Source of the DNA: a virus
Reading direction: 5' to 3' (one strand)
IMG/VR virus record: IMGVR_UViG_3300042922_000854
Coordinates: 1 to 43,135 of that record
Length of the DNA stretch: 43,135 nt
Shown here: positions 22,319 through 29,747 of the stretch, in pieces
Numbering within the stretch: position 1 is the stretch's first letter
Layout: each line of letters opens with the position of its first letter
The notes under the pieces: model-generated
Seen by the model: only the letters and a program-made list of their open reading frames with translations
Database searches by the model: none
What the model was told of the DNA's origin: nothing
Position numbers and translations under genes: made by a program

Positions 22319-22814
22319 GGAATATATGAGACTTGATGGTTCAGAAAGCGACAACAACATAGCAAAGCTGCTAAGAACTGCAAGAGAAGCGGCAGAAAGC
22401 TTTCAGAATCGAGCTTATCTCACGCAAACTTGGGAATTAAGCTTTGATACCTTCCCTGCAATGCCACTTGAAATGCCGAAACCACCGTTGCAAAGCCTTG
22501 TATCCGTCAAACTTTATAATGCAGATGGTGCTGAGGTAAGTATGGACATAACTGATTTTATAGTTGATACCGACTCAGAACCAGGGCGGATAACCTTCAA
22601 AAGCGGGAAAACATGGCCTTCAATCACTCTTAGAGAGATTAATGCTGTGAAATTCCAATTTAAAGCAGGGTATACAGATGCAAGCAAGGTTCCTGAATTA
22701 GTAAAGACTGCTATCTTAGTGTATGCAGATCATAGATACGAGAATCCGGATGGTGATGATGTTCCGGAAGCATTTTACACTCTGCTATGGACTAACCGAA
22801 TAGTACCAGTCTAG
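22254..22814 (+). CDS. Head-tail connector (gp6-like adaptor)
   Basis: A 186-aa helical adaptor that would bind under the portal. Marks are DQATKEYMRLDGSESDNNIAKLLRTAREAAESFQNRAYL and PPLQSLVSVKLYNADG, with VPELVKTAILVYADHRYEN near the end, typical of phage connector proteins. The ATG at 22254 follows GGGGAGGG; a longer frame upstream is antisense to nothing but merely out of frame with the preceding gene's repeats. Confidence 0.85.
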   Translation: MILRLITAPTTEPVTIQDQATKEYMRLDGSESDNNIAKLLRTAREAAESFQNRAYLTQTWELSFDTFPAMPLEMPKPPLQSLVSVKLYNADGAEVSMDITDFIVDTDSEPGRITFKSGKTWPSITLREINAVKFQFKAGYTDASKVPELVKTAILVYADHRYENPDGDDVPEAFYTLLWTNRIVPV

Positions 22815-22825
22815 GAGGTGCTGCC

Positions 22826-23170
22826 ATGAAAACAAAGACAGGTAGATATGACCGCAGGGTAACACTCATATATCCATCGGGAACGAAAGTAGTTGATGGT
22901 GTTGAAATAATAAATTATGTAGATGGTACCACTGTTTGGGCAGCATTTGATGTGAGGCCTCCTAAAGGACAGGCATTTAGACAAGCTGAGACTGAGCATG
23001 TATCCTTGACCCGATGGATTAAAATAAGGTATTTAGCCGGCATAACATCAAAATGGAGAGTGAGATATTCTGGTAACGGAGTCAATACAGTATATGAAAT
23101 TGTATCTCCACCAATTGATGAGGAAATGATGCATCGTGATTTATATCTTGAAATCAAGGTGGTGGAGTAG
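22826..23170 (+). CDS. Head closure / head-tail joining protein
   Basis: A 114-aa beta-rich protein of the SPP1 gp16-like joining family: it begins TGRYDRRVTLIYPS and contains TVWAAFDVRPPKGQAF and IKIRYLAGITSKWRVRY, the usual spaced strands. It would close the connector channel. It lies next to the tail-completion genes as in other HK97-type siphophages. Confidence 0.85.
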   Translation: MKTKTGRYDRRVTLIYPSGTKVVDGVEIINYVDGTTVWAAFDVRPPKGQAFRQAETEHVSLTRWIKIRYLAGITSKWRVRYSGNGVNTVYEIVSPPIDEEMMHRDLYLEIKVVE

Positions 23171-23614
23171 ATGGCGATAAAGCTTAGATCAGGAATAAGG
23201 CTTGAAGGTGAAGAGCAAATTGCTAAGAATCTAAAAGGCTTTATAACTGAAACTGAATCAGCTGCAGGAAATATACTTGAAGAAGGTGCTGAGATACTAA
23301 AGAAAGAAGCGCAAGGGAGAGCGCCTGGTCCTACTGGGCGAAAATCTGGCAAGTATCCTCATCCGCCGGGCACACTGCAAGATAGCATTGATATAGGCTG
23401 GGTATACCACGGTAAGGGCAAAGTAGGTATAAAGGTAGGCATAGCTGAAAATGAATATTTCAAACAAGAAGATAAATTTTATGCTAGATTTGTTGAGTTT
23501 GGTACGAAAAAGATGCTTGCACAGCCTTTCATGAGACCAACATTGGTAACAAGCCGTGCTAAAGTACGTAAGCTTATAATAGAAAGCTTAAAGAAGGAGC
23601 TGGGGTTTGAATGA
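23171..23614 (+). CDS. Tail completion protein, HK97-gp10 type
   Basis: A 147-aa protein of the HK97 gp10 family. Marks are LEGEEQIAKNLKGF, AEILKKEAQGRAPGPTGRKSG, YPHPPGTLQDSI and the closing FYARFVEFGTKKMLAQPFMRP. It follows the head-closure gene without a gap and overlaps the next gene by four bases. Confidence 0.9.
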   Translation: MAIKLRSGIRLEGEEQIAKNLKGFITETESAAGNILEEGAEILKKEAQGRAPGPTGRKSGKYPHPPGTLQDSIDIGWVYHGKGKVGIKVGIAENEYFKQEDKFYARFVEFGTKKMLAQPFMRPTLVTSRAKVRKLIIESLKKELGFE

Positions 23615-23964
23615 TAAATAAAATTGATGAAGTAATAAATGCACTAAAAGCTGATGCAACCTTAACAAACCTCGTAAATAAGCGAGTATACTGGCTCACA
23701 TCTGCGAACTCAACAACACCATATATCACACTATTTGAAGTCACAAACTCTGAAGCGGAATCCGCAGACGATGAAGAATATGCAGATGACATCGAAATAC
23801 AAGTTGATGTGTGGAGCAAAGGCTCAACGATACCAATTGCAAAGCAGGTTCAAAAGGTCATGAGAGGATTAGGCTTCACTCATGATGCCGCACCAGATGA
23901 ATGGCTGGAAGACACAAAAATTTATCACAAACCTTTAAGGTTTTCAATATTACAAGAGGTCTAA
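23611..23964 (+). CDS. Tail terminator-type protein (DUF3168-like)
   Basis: A 117-aa protein with an N-terminal helix (INKIDEVINALKADATL), VYWLTSANSTTPYITLFEV and a C-terminal beta half (YADDIEIQVDVWSKGS). The order head closure, gp10, this protein, tail tube identifies it as the tail-terminator ring of siphophages. Confidence 0.82.
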   Translation: MINKIDEVINALKADATLTNLVNKRVYWLTSANSTTPYITLFEVTNSEAESADDEEYADDIEIQVDVWSKGSTIPIAKQVQKVMRGLGFTHDAAPDEWLEDTKIYHKPLRFSILQEV

Positions 23965-23985
23965 CACCTGCGAAGGTGTTTTTTT
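23963..23985 (+). terminator. Terminator before the tail-tube gene
   Basis: The stem AACACCT/AGGTGTT (23963-23969, 23974-23980) has a GCGA loop and a run of seven T residues. It overlaps the preceding stop codon. Confidence 0.85.
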
Positions 23986-24014
23986 ATTACTTAAAATAAG
24001 GAGGTAAACAAACC

Positions 24015-24569
24015 ATGGCAAAAGCAGCTAAAGGCTTTAAAATTAGAGGCATATTCCCGGTAACTAAAAATGATGCAACAGGTTACACCAACGGTGCAAA
24101 AATAGCTGTATCCGGGGCACAGTCTTTCACAGCTGCACCTGAAGTTACAGAATGGAAGATCAATGCTGACGACGGCATATTTGATTCAGGTTCTGACTTC
24201 AACGGTGTAAAAGCTACACTGACGCTTGCTCAATGTCCACTTACTCTAAAAGAATATTTTGAGGGTGGTGAATATGACGAAGTAACAGGCGTATATACCT
24301 ACAAGTCAATTTCACAGGCGCCAGAAATTGCAATGGCATTCCAAGTATTACAGTCTGATGGTACTTGGTTAATGGTTCAGTTGCTATCAATGAAAGCAAC
24401 TAGCTTTAAGGCAGACTACAAGACAAAGGGTGAATCTGGAGACATATCTCCTGTTACTATTGAACTTTCCATACAAAACAGAATCGTTGATAATGTAGTA
24501 AAACTTGAGAAAGAAGCGGCAAATGAAGCAGCGCTTACTTGGTTGGATACAATAGTAGCTGCAGCATAA
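24015..24569 (+). CDS. Major tail (tube) protein
   Basis: A 184-aa protein of the phi13-like tail-tube type. Marks are GFKIRGIFPVTKNDATGY near the start, ATLTLAQCPLTLKEYFEGGEYD, and KATSFKADYKTKGESGD with an immunoglobulin-free end. The tube forms by stacking hexamers around the tape measure. It has its own strong GGAGG and is set between two hairpins, which fits high expression. Confidence 0.9.
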   Translation: MAKAAKGFKIRGIFPVTKNDATGYTNGAKIAVSGAQSFTAAPEVTEWKINADDGIFDSGSDFNGVKATLTLAQCPLTLKEYFEGGEYDEVTGVYTYKSISQAPEIAMAFQVLQSDGTWLMVQLLSMKATSFKADYKTKGESGDISPVTIELSIQNRIVDNVVKLEKEAANEAALTWLDTIVAAA

Positions 24570-24575
24570 ATCAGT

Positions 24576-24605
24576 GGGGCAGAAATGCCCCTTCTATTAT
24601 TTTTG
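24576..24605 (+). terminator. Terminator after the tail-tube gene (hairpin copy 2)
   Basis: The same GGGGCAGAAATGCCCC hairpin as at 21870, here followed by a T-rich tail (TTCTATTATTTTT). Confidence 0.7.
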
Positions 24606-24627
24606 AATACGAGAAAGGAATGAGAAT

Positions 24628-25095
24628 ATGAATATGAAAGTCGATTTTAATAAAAATGGAATGACTTTAAACTTCGAGAAAGTTCCGAGATTTATTTATA
24701 TAAACGAAGAAGGCAATGGAGTAGGACAGGTTTATCTTGATGGGGTTCGAAAGAAAGGCTTGCAGAAGGTTAAATTTGAAGCCCAAACAAAAGATAAAGT
24801 CGGATGCCATCCCTTAAAATATAAAATCCAATATGTTGAACCAGAAACAAAAGGAGAGCCACAGTACATTGGCAACATGCAGGATGGACTTTCTGTGTCT
24901 ATAAAAATAACAGACTTGGAAGTATTTGAAAGACTTATGGAGTGGGCAAAAGGGGTCCTATCAGATGAGAGGATACCCAAGGAGCCTAGAGAGGAATTCT
25001 TTCAGCGCTTAAACGAAGTAATAAACCATGAAACTATCACAATGCACTATGGAGATGGTAAAAAGATTACAGTAATTACGGAGGGAATAAAATGA
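24628..25095 (+). CDS. Tail-module protein of unknown function
   Basis: A 155-aa protein, mainly beta in the first two thirds (GVGQVYLDGVRKKGLQKVKFEAQTKDK) then helical. It lies between the tube protein and the tail chaperone and ends overlapping the chaperone start (ATGA). It is present in addition to the usual G and T genes. I do not recognise the family. Confidence 0.65.
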   Translation: MNMKVDFNKNGMTLNFEKVPRFIYINEEGNGVGQVYLDGVRKKGLQKVKFEAQTKDKVGCHPLKYKIQYVEPETKGEPQYIGNMQDGLSVSIKITDLEVFERLMEWAKGVLSDERIPKEPREEFFQRLNEVINHETITMHYGDGKKITVITEGIK

Positions 25096-25550
25096 GATTA
25101 GATAGTATATTTAAAAAAAATAAAGATGCTGCGCCATTATCAATTCCACAAGCGAAGACCGTTCATGGTGTTGAAATAAGAAAACTGCCAAATGGTGCTT
25201 ATATAAAAGCATTAAATGCAATTCAGGATATGCCAGAAGTAATATTGAAGGGCTGCTTCCCTGGAATGGATCCAGACGACATACTAGAAGAGTTTAAAAA
25301 TATTTCTGTAGATATGATTCCTGTATTGGCAGGAAAGTTACTCGCTAATGTGCCGGAACAGTTCTTGAAATTCCTTTCCGAGCTTACCGAGATCCCATAT
25401 GAAAAATTGATGAATGAACTTACTCCCAAAGAGACTATGGACGTACTGGATGCAATGTGGGAGCTTAATGATTTAACGGATTTTTTCAAGAAGTTAAAAG
25501 GGAAGGTGATGGGGAGCAAGAAGATACAGGAAATGATGTACAACAAATAA
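25092..25550 (+). CDS. Tail assembly chaperone, short form (gpG-like)
   Basis: A 152-aa helical protein located just before the tape measure, the position of lambda gpG and its Firmicutes equivalents. Segments include KTVHGVEIRKLPNGAYIKALNAI and LPN-type turns. It would coat the tape measure during tail assembly. Near its end codons 131-132 (TTT TTC) form part of a slippery heptamer that can shift ribosomes into the -1 frame to make a longer G-T protein. Confidence 0.82.
   Translation: MRLDSIFKKNKDAAPLSIPQAKTVHGVEIRKLPNGAYIKALNAIQDMPEVILKGCFPGMDPDDILEEFKNISVDMIPVLAGKLLANVPEQFLKFLSELTEIPYEKLMNELTPKETMDVLDAMWELNDLTDFFKKLKGKVMGSKKIQEMMYNK
25481..25487 (+). promoter_or_regulatory. Programmed -1 ribosomal frameshift site
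   Basis: T TTT TTC in the frame of the upstream gene fits X XXY YYZ. From here the -1 frame is open from 25472 to 25837, giving a 248-aa G-T fusion. The later frame has no good start of its own. This mirrors lambda G/GT and many Firmicutes tail chaperones. Confidence 0.75.
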
Positions 25551-25837
25551 ACAAGTGCAGGTATTGCGACACACCAATAAATCATGATGAACTGTACTGT
25601 TCTGATAAATGCAAAAAAGAGCACATGTTAAATAAACAATATTGGCTGCAGGACATAATCAATATTGCTCGAGAAATGGGTATCAGCAAAAAAGAATTCA
25701 TGGAGGATTATTATCCAGCTGAAACCTATGCAATATTCAAAAGGCAGGCAGCTATAAACAAACGCAGAGAAGAAGAATCAAAGCTTCCGCCAAAAGAGAA
25801 AACGGAGGAAGTGTATTGGAATCAGATGGGGATATAA
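25487..25837 (+). CDS. Tail assembly chaperone extension (T part, made by -1 frameshift)
   Basis: This 116-codon extension begins after the slippery site. It includes a zinc-ribbon-like block, KCRYC then YCSDKC (C-x2-C, 10 residues, C-x3-C), followed by a helical part (YWLQDIINIAREMGISKKEFMEDYYPAETY). An ATG at 25625 exists but has no ribosome site and would miss the zinc block. T-domains bind the tape measure C-terminus and recruit tail-tube subunits. A zinc site in the T part is uncommon. Confidence 0.72.
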   Translation, partial: QEVKREGDGEQEDTGNDVQQINKCRYCDTPINHDELYCSDKCKKEHMLNKQYWLQDIINIAREMGISKKEFMEDYYPAETYAIFKRQAAINKRREEESKLPPKEKTEEVYWNQMGI

Positions 25838-25864
25838 AATACACCTCTGAAAGAAGGTGAAATA

Positions 25865-28800
25865 ATGGCAAAAGCAACAAAACTAGGTGATTTACTTATT
25901 GGGATACAGCTTCAGACGAAAGCGCTAGAACAGGGTTTGAATGAAGTCAAGAAACAACTCAATAAGCATGGAAGTGACGTAAGGAAAACCGGAGCTGATT
26001 ATGAAAAGTTAGCAATAGTGGCCGGGGTTGCATTCTATAAAATCGTTGATTCAATTTCAAAGGGAGTAGATGCCTATAATAAATTTAATAGCGCTTCAGT
26101 AGGGCTAAAAAGTGTCGTGCAAGGTACTGGCCAAGACTTCAAACAAGCACAGAAATTTATTGATCAGTATATTCAAGATGGTTTAATTCCTGCAGCAAAT
26201 GCTATGACTGCATATAAGAATCTTGCTTCCAGGGGATATGGCCAAGACCAGATTATAGAGACTATGAACAGGTTAAAAGATTCAGCTGCATTTGGTAGGC
26301 AGGCAAGTTTGACAATGGGAGAAGCAGTGCAAAGTGCAACGGAAGGTTTGAAAAACGAAAATTCAATCTTAGTCGATAATGCCGGTGTAACAAAGAATGT
26401 TAGTAAGATGTGGGAAGAGTATGCTGCAACTGTTGGGAAAACAGTTAATGAGCTTTCTAAAGCTGAAAAGATACAAGCTGAATATCTTGGAATAATGAAA
26501 GAGACTCGGTTCCAAATTGGTGACGCTGCAAAGTACTCAAAGGAATTCGCTGGAGCTCAAGCGCAGAATGCAGCTGCAACATTGAAGCTTTCGCAAGCAT
26601 ACGGGCAATCATTGGCACCTATATTAAGAGAAATGTACGCAATTATGACTCCCTTGATACAAAGTATTACATCGTTTGTTCAGGAAAATGAAACGCTTGT
26701 AGGTACCTCGACAATGGTCATCGCGGCAGCGCTAGGAATGATAACAATATTTACATCTTTAAGAGCAGCTTCCTTGCTATTAGGTCCTGCTATTGCCGGG
26801 TTAAAAGTAGCGCTGGCTGGGCTGCTTGCACACCCTGTTATATTGACGCTTGCTGCTTTAGCTGCTGTCATAGGATATGTAGTAGTTAAAAATCAACAGG
26901 CAAAGAGAGCAACTGAAGAATATAATGCTGCACTTGCAGAGCATAACAGGCTTATAAAAGAAGGTGTATCAGATGCGCAGGTCGCAGGGGAGCAGGAAAA
27001 GATAGATAAGCTGAAAGAGCTGTCGAAGCAATATGATGAAGCCACAGCCAAATATAATGAATATATAGCTGCTTCAAAGGACATTCCTGCTTCTTCAAGG
27101 CAAGCTGCTATAAAATACAACTCAGAAAACCAAGCTCAGATAAGAGAATACACAAAAGATATTGCTAATCTTAAAGCTGAAATGAAAGCCTATGGTGCAA
27201 CAGAAGAAACTGTTGCCAAGATAATTGCGGAGAAGGAAGCGGCTCTTAAAAAGGCGCAGCAAGCAACCACGGAAGAGCTGAATAGTGCAGCAAGGGATAT
27301 TGCACAAAAGCGTGTAGATATAATCACAACAGAAGCTCTCATTAATACCTATAAAAACGCAGCTAAGGGCTCAAATGAATGGAAAGATGCACAACAGAAA
27401 TTAGCAGATCAGTTTCCTCAGTTTTCTACAGCTTCAGGCATCATAATCGATGCCATTGAAGCAATAACCAAAACAGAGAATGACAATGTAGCAAATGAGT
27501 GGAAGAACCTGCAGGACAAAGTTAAGATAGCTGCTGCAGAAATTCAGTTGGAATCTGAAAAGAAGAGGGCTAAGCTTGCAGCTCTTGAAGCCTCAAGAGA
27601 CGCAATGATTGAGAATGAAGTCATGTCTACAGTGTTCTTGAATAAACTTACGAAAATAACTGCTGCAATAGCAGCGCAAAGAGCATTGCTGGACGGTGAC
27701 ATGAGTGCTTTGGATGCATTGAATGCTCTGGCAAAGTCCACGGTGAATGATATAACGGGTATCAAGCCTGTGGATTTAGGTAAGTACACATCATCCTATG
27801 AAAACAAAGCTATGAATAGCGCGTTGAAGGTCATGGAGCATAAAAAACGTATGGATCAGCTAACCTTAGAAGATGAAGTAGCAACCCTCGATTCGATACT
27901 TAAGAAGCATGCCAGGACCGCAGACGAAAAGATGGAGTTAGAGGAACGGCTATATGAGGCGAAAAAAGCTCTCTTGGAGAAGGAGAAAAAGGATAATGAA
28001 GATTATCTTGATTCTCTGGAACAAAACATAAGAGATAGAACAGATGCTTCTTTCAATTGGGTCGATGATAAAAAGGCTTACGGTGACCTTTCGGGAGCTG
28101 AAGAGATTGCAGCTTATGAGCGTATGATAAAATATCACAAAGAATATCTCGATGAGCGCATGAAGGATTCGAAATTAGAAAAGGCAGAAAAGGATAGGTT
28201 ATATGCATCTGAGCTAGTCACTATTAAGGACCTTGAACGAAAAATATTTGAGGTTAAGAAGTCTGCTGTTGAACAATCTGTAAATGATTATATCGATAGA
28301 AAGCGTAAGCAGTATGATTGGGAAGAAGAGCAAGAGAGAGATGCACTCAATCAAAAACTAGCAGCCCTCGACAAGGAATACGCTGCAAAGGAAAGCAAAC
28401 TCAGAGCCAAGGATAGGAAAGAAGAGCTTAATAGTCTATATGCAGAAGAGAAAAAGTATCTTAATGCGGCAACTGAAGAAGGTAAAAATAGGCTTAAGCA
28501 GATTCAAGATGATATTAAGCGGCTGAATCGTGAAGGCGAAAAAGACAGAATGGAAGAAGAAAAGGCAAGCAGAGAAGAGGCTATTAAAAAAGAGATTAAA
28601 GACAATCAAGAGAAATACAAGACTCTTAAGGATAGTCTTGACACTTCTCAAAAGGAAATGCTTGCAGCGGCATCTGAATTTGCTAAAGAATCAGATACAT
28701 TAATGACAGATGCTACAAATAGTTTTGGAGATTCACTCCTCAGAATGTTTAAGTTATTTGATACAAATAATGACAGCCTGATGAAGCAAGGCCTTGATAA

Positions 28801-29029
28801 ATTGAGAAGCTTTGCAGCGGAATACTCCAAGATAATGAATAGTTTGCAACTGGATCCCTCTAAGCTCTTCACTGGCAATAACATAGGAACTCCAGCGGCA
28901 GCAGGAGCGGGAGGAAACAATTATATTGTAAATGATTATGGCGCTAAAATAATTAACAGCAAAGATGAGGCTATCGACTATACACAAGAATTATTTGATA
29001 CTGCTAAGAATCTGACGAGGGGGAAGTGA
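25865..29029 (+). CDS. Tape measure protein
   Basis: A 1054-aa protein that sets tail length; at about 1.5 Angstrom per residue the tail would be near 158 nm. The first 280 residues are Ala/Gln/Lys-rich helices. Hydrophobic membrane segments lie at about 278-345 (ALGMITIFTSL, LGPAIAGLKVALAGLLA, ILTLAALAAVIGYVVV), as in other tape measures that reach the host membrane. Long charged coiled coils follow (residues 345-1000). There is no lytic domain that I can see. AGGTGAAATA precedes the ATG. Confidence 0.95.
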   Translation: MAKATKLGDLLIGIQLQTKALEQGLNEVKKQLNKHGSDVRKTGADYEKLAIVAGVAFYKIVDSISKGVDAYNKFNSASVGLKSVVQGTGQDFKQAQKFIDQYIQDGLIPAANAMTAYKNLASRGYGQDQIIETMNRLKDSAAFGRQASLTMGEAVQSATEGLKNENSILVDNAGVTKNVSKMWEEYAATVGKTVNELSKAEKIQAEYLGIMKETRFQIGDAAKYSKEFAGAQAQNAAATLKLSQAYGQSLAPILREMYAIMTPLIQSITSFVQENETLVGTSTMVIAAALGMITIFTSLRAASLLLGPAIAGLKVALAGLLAHPVILTLAALAAVIGYVVVKNQQAKRATEEYNAALAEHNRLIKEGVSDAQVAGEQEKIDKLKELSKQYDEATAKYNEYIAASKDIPASSRQAAIKYNSENQAQIREYTKDIANLKAEMKAYGATEETVAKIIAEKEAALKKAQQATTEELNSAARDIAQKRVDIITTEALINTYKNAAKGSNEWKDAQQKLADQFPQFSTASGIIIDAIEAITKTENDNVANEWKNLQDKVKIAAAEIQLESEKKRAKLAALEASRDAMIENEVMSTVFLNKLTKITAAIAAQRALLDGDMSALDALNALAKSTVNDITGIKPVDLGKYTSSYENKAMNSALKVMEHKKRMDQLTLEDEVATLDSILKKHARTADEKMELEERLYEAKKALLEKEKKDNEDYLDSLEQNIRDRTDASFNWVDDKKAYGDLSGAEEIAAYERMIKYHKEYLDERMKDSKLEKAEKDRLYASELVTIKDLERKIFEVKKSAVEQSVNDYIDRKRKQYDWEEEQERDALNQKLAALDKEYAAKESKLRAKDRKEELNSLYAEEKKYLNAATEEGKNRLKQIQDDIKRLNREGEKDRMEEEKASREEAIKKEIKDNQEKYKTLKDSLDTSQKEMLAAASEFAKESDTLMTDATNSFGDSLLRMFKLFDTNNDSLMKQGLDKLRSFAAEYSKIMNSLQLDPSKLFTGNNIGTPAAAGAGGNNYIVNDYGAKIINSKDEAIDYTQELFDTAKNLTRGK

Positions 29030-29036
29030 TGGTTAC

Positions 29037-29747
29037 ATGAAAAACTACGGAGTAAAATTCAATGGTTTGCATTCGTATCATGACCTCGACCTCATTATGG
29101 TCAGTAAAAATCGTCCTATCCTTCCTGAACCCAAGATTATTGTAGAAGATCTCTCCGGTATGGATGGTGAGTATGATTACAGTGCTGTTAATCCGGATGG
29201 AGAGATAAAATATAAACCACGACCACATGATATAGAATTTACTATACGTGAGCGAGATCCAAGAAAGCTAAGGATTAAAGCAAACAAAATTGCAGCATGG
29301 TTAGCCTGTGGAGAACAGACGCTAATATATGATGATGAAGCTGATAAGTATTATCTGGCCAAGGTAGTAAATAAGTTAGACTTGGAAAATCAAATAGTAA
29401 GCATTAAAAGGTTTACAGTGCAATTTCGCTGTAGACCTTTTAAATTTGGTTTGTACTTAGAGGGTGCAGATGTATGGGATACATTTAATTTTGAAGAAGA
29501 TGTAGCACAGGAGGTTGAATTTGATGTTGTTGGAAGTTCTGCAGTGACAATCATAAATGTTGGCAGAAAGATATCTCCTATAATTAACGCAAGTGCAAAC
29601 ATGACAATTGAAATTGGTGCAATCACATACAATTTAGTTCCGGGTGATAACAAGTTTTATGATTTAAAGCTCCAGACCGGAGACAATCAAATCACAATTA
29701 CCGGCACAGGACACATTAAATTTCTATTTAGAAAGGAGTTGTTATAA
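29037..29747 (+). CDS. Distal tail protein (Dit)
   Basis: A 236-aa siphovirus distal tail hub. The N-terminus follows the family: MKNYGVKFNGLHSYHDLDLIMVSKNRP, then GMDGEYDYSAV and IEFTIRERDPRKLRIKANKIAAWL. The C-terminal half is a galectin-like beta domain (VVGSSAVTIINVGRKISPIINASANM). It overlaps the next start by one base. Confidence 0.92.
   Translation: MKNYGVKFNGLHSYHDLDLIMVSKNRPILPEPKIIVEDLSGMDGEYDYSAVNPDGEIKYKPRPHDIEFTIRERDPRKLRIKANKIAAWLACGEQTLIYDDEADKYYLAKVVNKLDLENQIVSIKRFTVQFRCRPFKFGLYLEGADVWDTFNFEEDVAQEVEFDVVGSSAVTIINVGRKISPIINASANMTIEIGAITYNLVPGDNKFYDLKLQTGDNQITITGTGHIKFLFRKELL

Noticed and set aside
25625-25837. Independent 70-aa gene after the tail chaperone
   Set aside because: It has no ribosome site and the frame stays open upstream to the slippery heptamer; a frameshift product is more likely.
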